Shown here one piece after another: positions 17,681-26,880 of a DNA stretch of 64,000 nt. Source of the stretch: Frondihabitans australicus (GTDB taxonomy: Bacteria; Actinomycetota; Actinomycetes; Actinomycetales; Microbacteriaceae). Numbering within the stretch: position 1 is the first letter of the stretch; every line of letters begins with the position of its first letter. The notes under the pieces are model-generated. The model saw nothing but the letters and a program-made list of their open reading frames with translations. It searched no databases and had not been told where the DNA came from. The stretch spans positions 1,054,001 through 1,118,000 of the forward strand of contig NZ_RBKS01000001.1 of the NCBI RefSeq assembly GCF_003634555.1, in the 5' to 3' direction. A program made the position numbers and the translations under genes.

Positions 17681-18371
17681 CGACACGTACCTCGTGCTGA
17701 GACACGGCGGCGGTGTGCGGGGCAAGAAGCTCCTCGACTCGCTGCGCGGCGGGCTCGGCGGCGGCATCGAGGTCGTCTGCACCGAGCTCAAGAAGGACAC
17801 CGAGAAGCTCGATTTCGCCGCGGCGGAGTTCGCCGCCGAGGGGCGGCGGGTCACCGCGGGCGCACTCCGCGCCCTCGTGCAGGCCTTCCAGGACGACCTG
17901 GCCGAACTGGCCTCCGCCTGCCAGCAGCTCCTGGCCGACTCCGCAGCCGAGATCACCGAGGCGACGGTCGAGAAGTACTACTCCGGTCGCGTCGAGACCA
18001 ACGCGTTCAAGGTGGCCGACGCGGCGATCGCAGGGAGGGCGGGCGAAGCCCTGATCCTGCTGCGCCACGCACTGGCCTCCGGTGCCGACCCGGTGCCGAT
18101 CGTCGCGGCGTTCGCCAGCAAGGTCCGCACCATGGCGAAGGTCAGCGGCGCCCGCGGATCGGCCGGTCAGCTCGCCTCGCAGCTCGGTCTTGCCCCCTGG
18201 CAGATCGACCGGGCGAAGCGCGACCTCCAGGGCTGGACGGACGAGGGCCTCGGCGTGGCGATCGAACAGCTCGCGGCCACCGACGCGGCCGTCAAGGGCG
18301 CCGAGCGCGACCCCGTGTACGCGCTCGAGCGCATCGTGACCCTCCTGGCCGCGCGCGGCCGCCGCCCCTAG
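17304..18371 (+). CDS. holA: DNA polymerase III delta subunit
   Basis: 355-aa clamp-loader subunit that opens the beta sliding clamp. Recognised by VVLVSGPEQFLADRAIRQLRD, the LASPSLFAEPRLIRVSSVEK block, VLRHGGGVRGKKLLD, and the C-terminal helical collar. GTG 17304 is preferred over GTG 17382 because the Ala/Lys-rich leader ending AAKAKV is usual in related proteins. The gene overlaps the open tail of comEC in another frame. A strong bidirectional terminator follows. Confidence 0.88.
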   Translation: MPARGSGGAAAGGSRSSARGSAAKAKVTIDQVSWDRIRPARVVLVSGPEQFLADRAIRQLRDQLVAEDPSLEVNDLEADHYAPGELITLASPSLFAEPRLIRVSSVEKCTDAFLDETLQYLQEPADDTYLVLRHGGGVRGKKLLDSLRGGLGGGIEVVCTELKKDTEKLDFAAAEFAAEGRRVTAGALRALVQAFQDDLAELASACQQLLADSAAEITEATVEKYYSGRVETNAFKVADAAIAGRAGEALILLRHALASGADPVPIVAAFASKVRTMAKVSGARGSAGQLASQLGLAPWQIDRAKRDLQGWTDEGLGVAIEQLAATDAAVKGAERDPVYALERIVTLLAARGRRP

Positions 18372-18399
18372 CCGGCGAGGCCGCTCCTGCCCACACGCA

Positions 18400-18434
18400 G
18401 AAGGCCCCCGCTCCGAGCCGGAGCGGGGGCCTTC
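18400..18434. terminator. Bidirectional terminator between holA and rpsT
   Basis: GAAGGCCCCCGCTCC (18400-18414) pairs perfectly with GGAGCGGGGGCCTTC (18420-18434) around a 5-nt loop, giving a 15-bp stem. It lies between the convergent stops of holA and rpsT and can serve both. Confidence 0.9.
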
Positions 18435-18450
18435 GTGAAGCGGAGCGGAC

Positions 18451-18711
18451 CTAGAGGGCGCTGACCTGCTTGGCGATCGCCGACTTGCGGTTGGCGGCCT
18501 GGTTCTTGTGGATGACGCCCTTGCTGACGGCCTTGTCGAGCTTCTTCGACGCGAGAGCGAGAGCCGTCGCAGCGGTCTCCTTGTCGCCGGCCGTGATGGC
18601 GGTGTGGGTGGCGCGGATGGCGGTCTTGAGCTCGCTCTTGACGGCCTTGTTGCGCTCCTGTGCCTTCTTGTTGGTGCCGATGCGCTTGATCTGCGACTTG
18701 ATGTTTGCCAC
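18451..18711 (-). CDS. rpsT: 30S ribosomal protein S20
   Basis: 86-aa basic protein of the small ribosomal subunit that binds 16S rRNA. The sequence begins [20 protein letters not shown] and ends [11 protein letters not shown], and is rich in Lys and Ala as usual. The GTG at 18711 is chosen because AAGGA lies about 8 nt upstream and the family starts with M-A-N-I-K-S. A longer in-frame start at 18786 would add an unrelated leader. Confidence 0.95.
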   Translation of the reverse strand: MANIKSQIKRIGTNKKAQERNKAVKSELKTAIRATHTAITAGDKETAATALALASKKLDKAVSKGVIHKNQAANRKSAIAKQVSAL

Positions 18712-18926
18712 TGAGATGTCCTTGGTCTGTCGTAATGGAGTGTGCACGCAGCCGAACGGAGAAGTAGAGGGCGACTCCGGTCGCATAGCGAACCTGGCTG
18801 CGAATCGCTGCGCAGCGGGGACGCGGCAGCGGAAGCCAAAGAGAGACTCTACCAGGAGGCGCAGCGCTACTCAACGGGCGACACTCCGACGTGACACGAC
18901 CCAGCAGGGAGAGAACGCGCCGCCGA

Positions 18927-18932
18927 TACCCT
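18927..18932 (+). promoter_or_regulatory. -10 box TACCCT, leaderless aminotransferase promoter
   Basis: TACCCT, 6 nt, then ATG 18939. It also helps select this start over the upstream ATG-like codons in frame. Confidence 0.5.
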
Positions 18933-18938
18933 CGGAGC

Positions 18939-20105
18939 ATGCCACATCTCGCCCCGCACATCGAGACCGTCCCGGGCTCCGGCATCCGCCGCGTCTTCGA
19001 GAAGGCTCTGCGTCTCGACGACGTCGCCATGCTCGTCGTCGGCGAGCCCGACGTGCCCGTAGCCCGCCACATCCTCGACGCCGGCCGTCGTGCCTGGGCC
19101 GAAGACCGCACCGACTACACGGCGAACGGCGGCATCGCGCCGCTGCGCGAGGCGCTCGTGGCGAAGCTCGCGCGCGAGAACGACGTCCACGTCGACACCG
19201 AGCAGGTCTGGGTCACGGTCGGCGCGACGCAGGCGCTCCACCAGGCCATGGGGTTGATCCTGGCCGCAGGAGACGAGGTGCTCGTCCCCGATCCCGGCTA
19301 CACGACCTTCACGATGAACGCCCGCATGCTCGACGCGCATCCCGTGCCGTACCCACTGCGACCCGAGCGCGACTTCGCCCCCGACCTCGACGAGCTCGCC
19401 TCGCTGGTCACGGCGAAGACGAGGGCGATCATCGTGAACTCGCCGTCGAATCCGCTCGGCCGGGTGTTCGACGAGGAGACCCTCTCGCGGCTCCTGCGAT
19501 TCGCCAAAGACCACGACCTCTGGGTGATCAGCGACGAGGTCTACGAGTACTTCACCTACGGCGAGAAGCACGTCAGCCTGGCGTCGCTCGACCACGACGA
19601 CCGGGTGTTCAGCGTGTTCTCGCTGAGCAAGACCTACGCCATGACCGGGGTGCGCGTCGGCTACCTCGTCACTCCCAAGGGTCTCGCCGAGACGATGCGC
19701 ACGGTGCAGGAGGCGCAGATCAGCTGCGTCGCCGAGCCCGACCAGTGGGCCGCCCTGGCCGCGGTCACCGGCGACCATCAGCCCGTCGCGGACGCCCGCG
19801 AGCACTACTCGTCGAATCTCGACCTGGCCCGCAGGATCTTGGGCGATCGCGGCCTCACCTACCTCGACCCGCGAGGCGCCTTCTACCTCTGGATCGACGT
19901 CTCCCACGCGACGGGCGGCGACGTCGCCACGTGGGCGGAGGAGTTCCTCGACGAGGCGCGCGTCGCCGTCGCCCCGGGCAGCGCCTTCGGCCGCATGGGG
20001 GAGGGCTGGATCAGGATCTGCCTCGCCGCCTCACCCGACACCCTCGCCCGCGGGCTCGCCGCCCTGCCCGCCCCCGTTTCTCCACAGGCGGCCACGACCG
20101 CCTGA
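18939..20105 (+). CDS. PLP-dependent aminotransferase, fold type I (class I/II)
   Basis: 388 aa. It contains the AspAT-like signature blocks [47 protein letters not shown] and the Schiff-base lysine K231 in [10 protein letters not shown], plus a late Arg in GWIRICLA for the substrate carboxylate. It is an amino-acid aminotransferase; the substrate cannot be told from sequence. The start is ATG 18939, where homology begins and a -10 box sits 6 nt upstream. It is divergent from rpsT. Confidence 0.88.
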   Translation: MPHLAPHIETVPGSGIRRVFEKALRLDDVAMLVVGEPDVPVARHILDAGRRAWAEDRTDYTANGGIAPLREALVAKLARENDVHVDTEQVWVTVGATQALHQAMGLILAAGDEVLVPDPGYTTFTMNARMLDAHPVPYPLRPERDFAPDLDELASLVTAKTRAIIVNSPSNPLGRVFDEETLSRLLRFAKDHDLWVISDEVYEYFTYGEKHVSLASLDHDDRVFSVFSLSKTYAMTGVRVGYLVTPKGLAETMRTVQEAQISCVAEPDQWAALAAVTGDHQPVADAREHYSSNLDLARRILGDRGLTYLDPRGAFYLWIDVSHATGGDVATWAEEFLDEARVAVAPGSAFGRMGEGWIRICLAASPDTLARGLAALPAPVSPQAATTA

Positions 20106-20158
20106 GAGGCGTGGGAGAATCGTCTGACCTCAGTTCCGCCCACGTCGTGAAGGACTCC

Positions 20159-22006
20159 GTGAGCCCCAAGGCAGCCACCGCTCTCGAGCCGGCCTCGACC
20201 GCGCCCGAGCGCATCCGCAACTTCTGCATCATCGCGCACATCGACCACGGCAAGTCGACGCTCGCCGACCGCATGCTCGGCATCACCGGCATCGTGGCCG
20301 ACCGCGACGCGCGAGCGCAGTACCTCGACCGCATGGACATCGAGCGCGAGCGCGGCATCACCATCAAGAGCCAGGCGGTCCGCATGCCGTGGGCGGTCGA
20401 CGGCGAGACGTATGCGCTCAACATGATCGACACCCCCGGCCACGTCGACTTCAGCTACGAGGTGTCGCGCTCGCTCGCCGCCTGCGAGGGCGCGATCCTC
20501 CTCGTCGACGCCGCGCAGGGCATCGAGGCGCAGACCCTCGCCAACCTGTACCTGGCGCTCGAGAACGACCTCGAGATCATCCCGGTGCTCAACAAGATCG
20601 ACCTCCCGGCCGCCGACCCCGACAAGTACGCGGCAGAGCTCGCCCAGCTGATCGGCGGCGACCCCGCCGACGTCCTCCGCGTGAGCGGCAAGACCGGCGT
20701 CGGTGTCGAAGAGCTCCTCGACGTCGTCGTGAACCGCATCCCCGCGCCGAAGGGCGTCAAGGACGCCCCGGCCCGAGCGATGATCTTCGACTCCGTCTAC
20801 GACAGCTACCGCGGCGTCATCACGTACGTCCGCATGGTCGACGGCACCCTGGAACCGCGCGAGAAGATCCAGATGATGTCGACGAAGGCGGTGCACGAGA
20901 TCCTCGAGATCGGCGTGTCGAGCCCTGAGCCGGCGGCGTCGAAAGGGCTCAGCGTCGGCGAGGTGGGGTATCTCATCACCGGCGTGAAAGACGTCCGGCA
21001 GTCGAAGGTCGGCGACACGGTCACCACGTCGTCCAAGCCCGCGACCGAGGCTCTGGCCGGCTACACCGAGCCTCTGCCGATGGTCTTCTCGGGGCTGTAC
21101 CCGATCGACGGCAGCGACTACCCCGTCCTCCGTGAGGCGCTCGACAAGCTGAAGCTCTCGGATGCCGCGCTCGTCTACGAGCCCGAGACGTCGGTGGCGC
21201 TCGGATTCGGGTTCCGGTGCGGCTTTCTCGGGCTCCTGCACCTCGAGATCATCACCGAGCGACTCGAGCGCGAGTTCAACCTCGACCTCATCACGACGGC
21301 GCCGAGCGTGATCTACGACGTCACGACGGAGGACAAGAAGACCGTCACCGTCACCAATCCGTCGGAGTTCCCGGACGGCAAGGTGATGAGCGTCGCCGAG
21401 CCGATGGTGAAGGCCGCGATCCTCGCGCCGAAAGACTATGTCGGCGTCATCATGGAGCTCTGCCAGGGTCGTCGCGGCAACCTGCTCGGAATGGAGTACC
21501 TCGGCGAAGACCGGGTCGAGCTCCGCTACAACATGCCGCTGGGCGAGATCGTCTTCGACTTCTTCGACCAGCTCAAGAGCAAGACGCAGGGCTACGCGTC
21601 GCTCGACTACGAGCCGAGTGGCGAGCAGGACGCCGACCTGGTCAAGGTCGACATCCTGCTGCAGGGCGAGAAGGTCGACGCGTTCTCGACGATCGTGCAC
21701 CGCGACAAGGCGTACGCCTACGGTGTGCTGATGACCGGGCGTCTGCGCGAGCTGATCCCACGCCAGCAGTTCGAGGTGCCGATCCAGGCGGCCATCGGCG
21801 CGCGGATCATCGCCCGGGAGTCGATCCGCGCCATGCGGAAGGACGTCCTCGCGAAGTGCTACGGCGGCGACATCACCCGCAAGCGCAAGCTGCTCGAGAA
21901 GCAGAAGGAGGGCAAGAAGCGCATGAAGACCATCGGTCGCGTCGACGTGCCGCAGGAGGCCTTCATCGCCGCGCTCTCGGGCGACACCGAGAAAAAAGGC
22001 AAATAG
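20159..22006 (+). CDS. lepA: Elongation factor 4 (LepA), with replaced C-terminal codons
   Basis: 615-aa GTPase that back-translocates or remodels stalled ribosomes. G1 is AHIDHGKST, the switch II region is DTPGHVDF and NKID is present. EF-G-like domains follow, then the LepA-specific C-terminal domain ([22 protein letters not shown]). GTG 20159 has AAGGA 4 nt upstream; GTG 20147 is the alternative. The last codons encode [11 protein letters not shown]. The exact DNA for ALSGDTE recurs at 22439-22458 followed by SAKKK and a stop, so the native 3' end has been displaced by a 467-bp insert. Confidence 0.95.
   Translation: MSPKAATALEPASTAPERIRNFCIIAHIDHGKSTLADRMLGITGIVADRDARAQYLDRMDIERERGITIKSQAVRMPWAVDGETYALNMIDTPGHVDFSYEVSRSLAACEGAILLVDAAQGIEAQTLANLYLALENDLEIIPVLNKIDLPAADPDKYAAELAQLIGGDPADVLRVSGKTGVGVEELLDVVVNRIPAPKGVKDAPARAMIFDSVYDSYRGVITYVRMVDGTLEPREKIQMMSTKAVHEILEIGVSSPEPAASKGLSVGEVGYLITGVKDVRQSKVGDTVTTSSKPATEALAGYTEPLPMVFSGLYPIDGSDYPVLREALDKLKLSDAALVYEPETSVALGFGFRCGFLGLLHLEIITERLEREFNLDLITTAPSVIYDVTTEDKKTVTVTNPSEFPDGKVMSVAEPMVKAAILAPKDYVGVIMELCQGRRGNLLGMEYLGEDRVELRYNMPLGEIVFDFFDQLKSKTQGYASLDYEPSGEQDADLVKVDILLQGEKVDAFSTIVHRDKAYAYGVLMTGRLRELIPRQQFEVPIQAAIGARIIARESIRAMRKDVLAKCYGGDITRKRKLLEKQKEGKKRMKTIGRVDVPQEAFIAALSGDTEKKGK
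21972..21991 (+). repeat. 20-bp direct repeat, left copy (inside lepA 3' end)
   Basis: CGCTCTCGGGCGACACCGAG, identical to 22439-22458. It encodes part of ALSGDTE in lepA and bounds the 467-bp insert on the left. Confidence 0.85.
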
Positions 22007-22205
22007 CGCTTCAGTCGAAAGCGCACTTCGGGTTTTTCCGGGCCTGGCCCGGCTCAAACGGGCAGCCACTCTCTCCTGACAAGACGTCGGGCGCACCCTT
22101 ACCGGGTAGATGTGCCTTGGGCAAGCTCGTGTTGAGACTAGCGCCGGGCGACTTCGTCTGCCAGAGGTTCGCCACGCCAGGTGCTTGCTGTGCCAGGGTG
22201 AGGGC

Positions 22206-22421
22206 ATGAATGGCTACCGGACGCAAATCGCCAGCGATGTCATCCGGGACGGACTCGCTGTCGAGTTGATCGACTCCGGTGGACGCCAGGTGATGGAAGT
22301 GTTCCGGTACGACGCCGGCGGCGGCTCGCTGAGTTTCAACACTTTCGGGGAAGTCTCCGTCCCTTTCAGCGTCATCGCCGACTTCATCGCGCAGGCGATG
22401 GCCGAGTTCGGCGCTTCTTGA
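22206..22421 (+). CDS. Hypothetical 71-aa protein, cargo of the lepA insert
   Basis: ATG 22206 follows AGGGTGAGGG. The product begins MNGYRTQIASDVIRDGLAVE and includes VMEVFRYDAGGGSLSFNTFG, predicted beta-rich with a C-terminal helix (VIADFIAQAMAEFG). It resembles small orphan actinobacterial proteins of unknown role; I cannot assign a family. A TTGAGACTAG stretch at 22133-22142 might be its promoter. Being the only gene in the insert, it is the only candidate for a selectable benefit of that insert. Confidence 0.6.
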   Translation: MNGYRTQIASDVIRDGLAVELIDSGGRQVMEVFRYDAGGGSLSFNTFGEVSVPFSVIADFIAQAMAEFGAS

Positions 22422-22438
22422 TCTTCATATCCTGATTT

Positions 22439-22458
22439 CGCTCTCGGGCGACACCGAG
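22439..22458 (+). repeat. 20-bp direct repeat, right copy with the displaced lepA end
   Basis: Identical to 21972-21991. Downstream codons to 22476 (TCC GCG AAG AAG AAG TAG) are the relic of the former lepA C-terminus. Confidence 0.85.
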
Positions 22459-22538
22459 TCCGCGAAGAAGAAGTAGCCGGGCGCGCGATCGGGGTACAAA
22501 CCGTGAGCCTGAGAGACGGGTGAGTGCAGGGTGAGTCC

Positions 22539-22697
22539 ATGCCTGCTCTTTTCATCATCCTCATCATCGTCGGCGTGATCCTCTTCGGATTCAGCTTCTT
22601 CGTCGCCGCCCTCAAGTTCCTGCTCTGGGTGGGTCTGATCATCCTGGTGATCGGCATCATCGGCTGGATCTGGCGCACCCTCGTCGGGCGGCGCTAG
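22539..22697 (+). CDS. Small hydrophobic membrane protein (52 aa)
   Basis: 52 residues, almost entirely two membrane helices (FIILIIVGVILFGFSFFVA and LLWVGLIILVIGIIGWIW), ending in a basic RTLVGRR tail, so the C-terminus is probably cytoplasmic. Small proteins of this design are common in actinobacteria as DUF-type hydrophobic proteins, possibly stress-related, but no function is established. GGGTGAG precedes the ATG. It lies just outside the lepA insert. Confidence 0.7.
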   Translation: MPALFIILIIVGVILFGFSFFVAALKFLLWVGLIILVIGIIGWIWRTLVGRR

Positions 22698-22777
22698 CCC
22701 GCCACCCCCGCCGCGGGGTCGACACCGGTGGACTCCGCGGATTCGTCATCGTCCGTCGCCTCGAGCCTCATGGCTCG

Positions 22778-23302
22778 TCAGGCGGCGGGCGATTTCACTG
22801 TGCGGTGGAGGTACGCGGCGAGCGAGCCGGCATACGCCCCCTCGCGCGACGTGATCCCGTTGGTGGCCACTCGGCAACCGCCGGTGTGGATCCACACGGT
22901 CGAGGTCTGGCGAGCCGACCAGAGGTAGACGACGACCGTGCCGCCGAAGTCGGCGGGGCACGACGACGCCGAGCCCGGCGTGATGTTCGACCCGGCCTGG
23001 TTCAGGAGCGTGCCGAGCCGCTTCGCCTCACCCGCGGCCAGGCTTTTGGCCACCCAGTCGGGCGTCGTGGCGCTGTACGAGCAGACGACGGCACCCGTCG
23101 GCGTCAGCGAGACGAGGTCCTCCCTATGACTCGTGACGCTCTGACCGCTCGGCTCGTTCGCGGCCTTGCTCGGGCAGCCCGTGACATGCGCCACGCCAGT
23201 GATCGGTGGCGACGTGTGCGTGGTACCGCACCCCGCCAAGCCCAGTGACAGCCCGAGCGCCACAAGGGCCGAGCCTGCGACGGTCGATGCACGACGAACC
23301 AT
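22778..23302 (-). CDS. Putative lipoprotein of unknown function
   Basis: 174 aa. The signal sequence has a short basic head, a hydrophobic core and lipobox LAGC ending at Cys25, so the mature protein should be lipid-anchored on the outer face of the membrane. The rest is a globular domain with four further cysteines (VTGCPSK, VVCSYS, SSCPADF, HTGGCRV) likely to form two disulfides. GGGGGG just before the ATG at 23302 supports this start over longer in-frame options. No family recognised. Confidence 0.75.
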   Translation of the reverse strand: MVRRASTVAGSALVALGLSLGLAGCGTTHTSPPITGVAHVTGCPSKAANEPSGQSVTSHREDLVSLTPTGAVVCSYSATTPDWVAKSLAAGEAKRLGTLLNQAGSNITPGSASSCPADFGGTVVVYLWSARQTSTVWIHTGGCRVATNGITSREGAYAGSLAAYLHRTVKSPAA

Positions 23303-23348
23303 GATCCCCCCAAGGACGACACGGACAGTGCCGTCAGAGTACGCCGAA

Positions 23349-23354
23349 TAGACT
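23349..23354 (+). promoter_or_regulatory. -10 box TAGACT, leaderless promoter of the DUF1990 gene
   Basis: TAGACT, 6 nt, then ATG 23361. There is no ribosome site. Confidence 0.55.
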
Positions 23355-23360
23355 GCTGGG

Positions 23361-24011
23361 ATGCGCCGACAGACCCACACCGACACCCAGACCACCTACG
23401 GGCAGGTCGGGGCGACGCAGGCTCCCGACCTGATGCAGTACCCGCCGGCGGGCTTCCGCCCGGTCGAGTACCGCACCCGCATCGGCCACGGCGACGACCG
23501 CTTCGAGACGGCGTGGAGCGCCCTGATGACCTGGAAGGTGCAGGAGCGAAGCGGCATCGCCGTCCACGTCGACGACGTCCCCGCTCTCGACGAGGGCGCG
23601 TACACGCCCGTGACCTTCGACGACGAGGGCAATCCGCTCGATCCTGCGGCCTATTCGGCGCCCTCGGCCGAGGCGCACTTCGCGCCCGACGGAGAGCCCT
23701 TCCTCACCGCCGGCACGACGGCGACGCTGACGATCCCGGCGTACGGCCGCCACGTGAAGGCCCCGGTGCGTGTCGTCTACGTGATCGACGAGCCCGCCCG
23801 GAAGGGCTTCGCCTACGGCACGCTCGAGGGCCACCCGGAGTCGGGAGAGGAGAGCTGGGTGATCGACCAGACCGACGACGGCTCGGTGTGGCTGACCGTC
23901 CGCGCCTTCTCGCGCCCGTCGAACTGGAAGTGGCGGTTCGTCGCGCCGTTCCTGAAGGCCCAGCAGAACAAGTACACGCAGCGCTACCTCCGCGTGCTCG
24001 TCGGCGACTAG
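23361..24011 (+). CDS. DUF1990 family protein
   Basis: 216 aa. The order of blocks fits DUF1990: an N-terminal FRPVEYRTRIGHGDDRFETA, a central VRVVYVIDEPARKGFAYGTL, then GHPESGEESWVIDQ and the C-terminal WKWRFVAPFLKAQQNKYTQRYL. Members are single-domain cytoplasmic proteins of unknown function in actinobacteria and plants. There are no membrane segments. The gene is 18 bp upstream of hemW and may be co-transcribed with it. Confidence 0.8.
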   Translation: MRRQTHTDTQTTYGQVGATQAPDLMQYPPAGFRPVEYRTRIGHGDDRFETAWSALMTWKVQERSGIAVHVDDVPALDEGAYTPVTFDDEGNPLDPAAYSAPSAEAHFAPDGEPFLTAGTTATLTIPAYGRHVKAPVRVVYVIDEPARKGFAYGTLEGHPESGEESWVIDQTDDGSVWLTVRAFSRPSNWKWRFVAPFLKAQQNKYTQRYLRVLVGD

Positions 24012-24029
24012 CCCGCGGTAGACAGCGCA

Positions 24030-25256
24030 GTGCCCAGCACCCTCCCCATCGCCGACCCCGCACCCGCCGACGGACTCCTGCCCGAGAGCGTCCTCGACGG
24101 CGTGGAGTCGCGAAACTTCGGCGTCTACCTGCACGTGCCGTTCTGCCGCGTCCGCTGCGGCTACTGCGACTTCAACACCTACACCGGCGATGAACTGCGC
24201 GGCGCGAAGCGAAGCGACTACGCAGGGCAGGCGAGCGCCGAGGTAGCACTGGCCGGCAGCGTTCTTCGCGAGGCAGGCCTCCCCGAGCGCGAGGTCTCGA
24301 CCGTCTTCTTCGGCGGCGGCACCCCGACCATGCTTCCGGCGTCCGACCTGGCGCACATGCTCGCCGCCGTCCGCGACGAGTGGGGTCTGGCCGCAGGAGC
24401 CGAGGTCACCACCGAGGCCAACCCCGACTCCGTCGACGCCGACTACCTCCTGGCGCTGAAGGAGGCAGGCTTCACGCGCGTGAGCTTCGGCATGCAGTCG
24501 GCCGTGCCGAGCGTGCTGGCGACCCTCGAGCGAACGCACGACCCCGAGCGCATCCCGCTCGTCGTCGCCTGCGCGCGCGACGCGGGGCTCGACGTCAGCC
24601 TCGACCTGATCTACGGCACGCCCGGCGAGACGCTCGACGACTGGCGGAGGTCGCTCGACCAGGCCCTGGCGCAGGAGCCCGACCACCTCTCGGCGTACTC
24701 GCTCATCGTCGAGGACGGCACGAAGCTCGCCCGGCAGATCCGTCGCGGCGAGGTCGCCCAGCCCGACGACGACGACGCGGCCGACATGTACGAGGTGGCG
24801 GACGCCACCCTCGAGGCGGCTGGGTACGCCTGGTACGAGGTGAGCAACTGGGCTCGGGGAGACGAGCACGCGAGCCGGCACAACCTCGCGTACTGGCAGG
24901 GGCACGACTGGTGGGGCGTCGGCCCTGGGGCGCACAGCCATGTCGGCGGCGTCCGCTGGTGGAATGTGAAGCACCCCGCCGCGTACGCGCAGCGCATGGC
25001 GGAGGGGGTGTCGCCGGGAGCCGGGCGCGAGACGCTCGATGGTGCGGCACGGCAGACGGAGCGGATCCTGCTGGCCACGCGGGTCCGCGACGAACTGACG
25101 ACGGCCGAGCTCGACGACGAGGGCCGGGCGGCCATCGCCCCGCTCATCGCCGACGACCTGCTCGACGGCCGGGCCGCACTGGCCGGTCGCGTCCGCCTCA
25201 CGCTGCGCGGGCGTCTGCTCGCCGACGCGGTCGTGCGGCGCCTGCTGGGCGACTGA
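24030..25256 (+). CDS. hemW: Radical SAM haem chaperone / coproporphyrinogen oxidase-like protein
   Basis: 408 aa. The radical-SAM cluster motif is CRVRCGYC (C39, C43, C46) followed by DFNTY. FFGGGTPTMLP, EANPDSV, RVSFGMQSA and DLIYGTPGET are standard HemW/HemN blocks, and a HemN C-terminal domain follows. It lacks the first extra cysteine pattern of true HemN, so a haem-insertion role is more likely than coproporphyrinogen oxidation. Its place upstream of hrcA-dnaJ is widely conserved in Gram-positive bacteria. Confidence 0.9.
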   Translation: MPSTLPIADPAPADGLLPESVLDGVESRNFGVYLHVPFCRVRCGYCDFNTYTGDELRGAKRSDYAGQASAEVALAGSVLREAGLPEREVSTVFFGGGTPTMLPASDLAHMLAAVRDEWGLAAGAEVTTEANPDSVDADYLLALKEAGFTRVSFGMQSAVPSVLATLERTHDPERIPLVVACARDAGLDVSLDLIYGTPGETLDDWRRSLDQALAQEPDHLSAYSLIVEDGTKLARQIRRGEVAQPDDDDAADMYEVADATLEAAGYAWYEVSNWARGDEHASRHNLAYWQGHDWWGVGPGAHSHVGGVRWWNVKHPAAYAQRMAEGVSPGAGRETLDGAARQTERILLATRVRDELTTAELDDEGRAAIAPLIADDLLDGRAALAGRVRLTLRGRLLADAVVRRLLGD

Positions 25257-25290
25257 CGTCGCCGCCGGCGCCGCACGAGGCGTCGAAGGA

Positions 25291-25671
25291 CTACTTCTTG
25301 ATGAACTCGATCGACAGCGGGTACTTGTAGTACTGCCCGCGGTTGGCCGCGATGGCGGCGATGATCGAGAAGATGATGATCACGATGCCGACCGCGAAGA
25401 TCACGAGCGCACCGATGAAGATCACCGTGAGGATTCCGCCGACGATGTAGCCGATCAGCATCGTCAGCTGGAAGTTGAGGGCGACGCGCGTGTGCTCACG
25501 GATGAACGGGCCGCGGTCGCGCAGGATCAGATAGCCGATCAGTGAAGGCACGAATGAGAAGAAGATGCCACCGACGTGGATGAGCGTCGCCCAGAGCCGT
25601 TCGTCCTCGGGTCGCATGGGCTGGGGGTTGTAGTTGCCGCCGTAGGGCTGGCCGGGATTCGGGTCAGTCAT
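25291..25671 (-). CDS. DUF4870 domain membrane protein
   Basis: 126 aa. A short Pro/Asn/Gly/Tyr-rich head is followed by the DUF4870 (Tic20-like) pattern: ERLWATLIHVGGIFFSFVPS, then DRGPFIREHTRVALNFQLT, then two or three hydrophobic helices. The ATG at 25671 (MTDPNPGQPYGG) is chosen; an upstream in-frame start would add a basic leader without homology. Function unknown. It is convergent with hemW and divergent from hrcA. Confidence 0.8.
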   Translation of the reverse strand: MTDPNPGQPYGGNYNPQPMRPEDERLWATLIHVGGIFFSFVPSLIGYLILRDRGPFIREHTRVALNFQLTMLIGYIVGGILTVIFIGALVIFAVGIVIIIFSIIAAIAANRGQYYKYPLSIEFIKK

Positions 25672-25759
25672 CACACGCCAATCGTCGTTGTCAGGTGACA
25701 CACAGCGTAGCGACAGGAGACGCCGCGGCACCAGGGATCCTCGGTGTCGTGCGGTAGCA

Positions 25760-25786
25760 TTGGCAGTCTCGCAAGTGGAGTGCCAG
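25760..25786 (+). promoter_or_regulatory. CIRCE-type HrcA operator
   Basis: TTGGCAGTC, 9 nt, GAGTGCCAG. The right arm matches the actinobacterial CIRCE consensus (CTGGCACTC-N9-GAGTGCCAG) exactly and the left arm differs at two positions. A TAGCAT -10-like box at 25755-25760 abuts it. It lies 20 bp before the hrcA start, implying autorepression of the hrcA-dnaJ operon. Confidence 0.8.
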
Positions 25787-25805
25787 CGGGGCAGGAGGTG
25801 TGCAC

Positions 25806-26825
25806 GTGGTCAGCGAACGGGGTCTCGAAGTCCTGCGCGTCATCGTGCACGACTACGTCGAGTCGCGTGAGCCGGTGGGCTCGAAGTCGATCGTCGAGCG
25901 TCACCAGTTCGGTGTCTCGGCCGCGACGATCCGGAACGACATGGCGATGCTCGAAGAGGAAGAGCTGATCGCCGCGCCTCATACGTCGTCCGGTCGCGTG
26001 CCGACCGACAAGGGCTACCGCCTGTTCGTCAACCAGCTGGCCGACCTGCGACCGCTCACGAGCGCGCAGCGCACTGCCATCGAGACGTTCCTCGGGTCGT
26101 CGTCCGACCTCGACGAGGTGCTCTCGCGCTCCGTCCGGCTCCTGTCGCAGCTCACCAACCAGGTCGCGCTGGTGCAGTACCCGACGTTCTCGAACGCCCG
26201 CGTCCGTCACGTCGAGTTGGTGCGCCTCAGCGACTCGAGGGTCATGACCGTGCTCATCACCGATGCCGGGCACGTCGAGCAGCGAGTGCTCGACATCGGC
26301 GCGGAGGTCGACGAGGCGTTCCTCGGCGAGCTGCGCGCGAAGCTGAACGCCCTGGTCGGCGGGAAGGGCCTCGGCGAGGCCGCCGCGCTGCTCACCGGGC
26401 TGCCCGCGCAGTTCCGGCCCGAGCGCGCGCCGTTCGTCGAGCTCGTCGCGAAGAGCCTGGTGGACGAGGTGACCGCCGGCCGGCAGGACCGCCTCGTCAT
26501 GGCGGGGGCGGCGAATCTCGTGCTCACCGAGGACGACTTCTCGGGCAGCCTGTTCCCGATCCTGGAGGCCATCGAAGAGCAGGTGACCCTGCTCCGCCTC
26601 TTCGGCGAGATGCGCTCCGACGCGGCGGACGTCGTCGCGAGCATCGGACGCGAGAACGAGTCGTTCGGCCTGGCCCAGACCTCGGTGCTCTCGAGCGGCT
26701 ACACGACCGGCCCCGACATCGCGCGGGTGGGGGTCCTCGGCCCGCTCCGCATGGACTACTCGACGAACATGGCGGCCGTCCGCGCCGTCGCCCGATACCT
26801 CTCAGGACTCCTCGGCGAACGCTAG
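25806..26825 (+). CDS. hrcA: Heat-inducible transcription repressor HrcA
   Basis: 339 aa. The N-terminal winged helix includes [20 protein letters not shown], followed by [14 protein letters not shown] and the [14 protein letters not shown] loop. A GAF-like dimerisation domain follows. It represses chaperone genes by binding CIRCE and is itself kept active by GroEL. GTG 25806 is chosen because GGAGG lies 7 nt upstream; GTG 25800 would be only 1 nt from that site. It starts a long same-strand run to era. Confidence 0.93.
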   Translation: MVSERGLEVLRVIVHDYVESREPVGSKSIVERHQFGVSAATIRNDMAMLEEEELIAAPHTSSGRVPTDKGYRLFVNQLADLRPLTSAQRTAIETFLGSSSDLDEVLSRSVRLLSQLTNQVALVQYPTFSNARVRHVELVRLSDSRVMTVLITDAGHVEQRVLDIGAEVDEAFLGELRAKLNALVGGKGLGEAAALLTGLPAQFRPERAPFVELVAKSLVDEVTAGRQDRLVMAGAANLVLTEDDFSGSLFPILEAIEEQVTLLRLFGEMRSDAADVVASIGRENESFGLAQTSVLSSGYTTGPDIARVGVLGPLRMDYSTNMAAVRAVARYLSGLLGER

Positions 26826-26880
26826 GGCGAGACCCCACGACCACCGAGCACCGAACTACCGACAGCACTACTGGAGACAC

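Larger units (their letters stand above)
21992..22458. mobile_element. 467-bp insert at the lepA 3' end (integration footprint without a recombinase)
   Basis: The 20-bp sequence at 21972-21991 is repeated exactly at 22439-22458. The distal copy continues in the lepA frame to SAKKK and a stop, the more usual lepA ending. The insert gives lepA a substitute ending (KKGK, stop), so the gene stays intact. This is the usual outcome of site-specific integration at a gene's 3' end. It carries one small ORF (22206-22421), and its GC content (about 52-62 percent on two sampled lines) is below that of the host. No integrase is present, so it is either a remnant or mobilised in trans. Confidence 0.7.
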
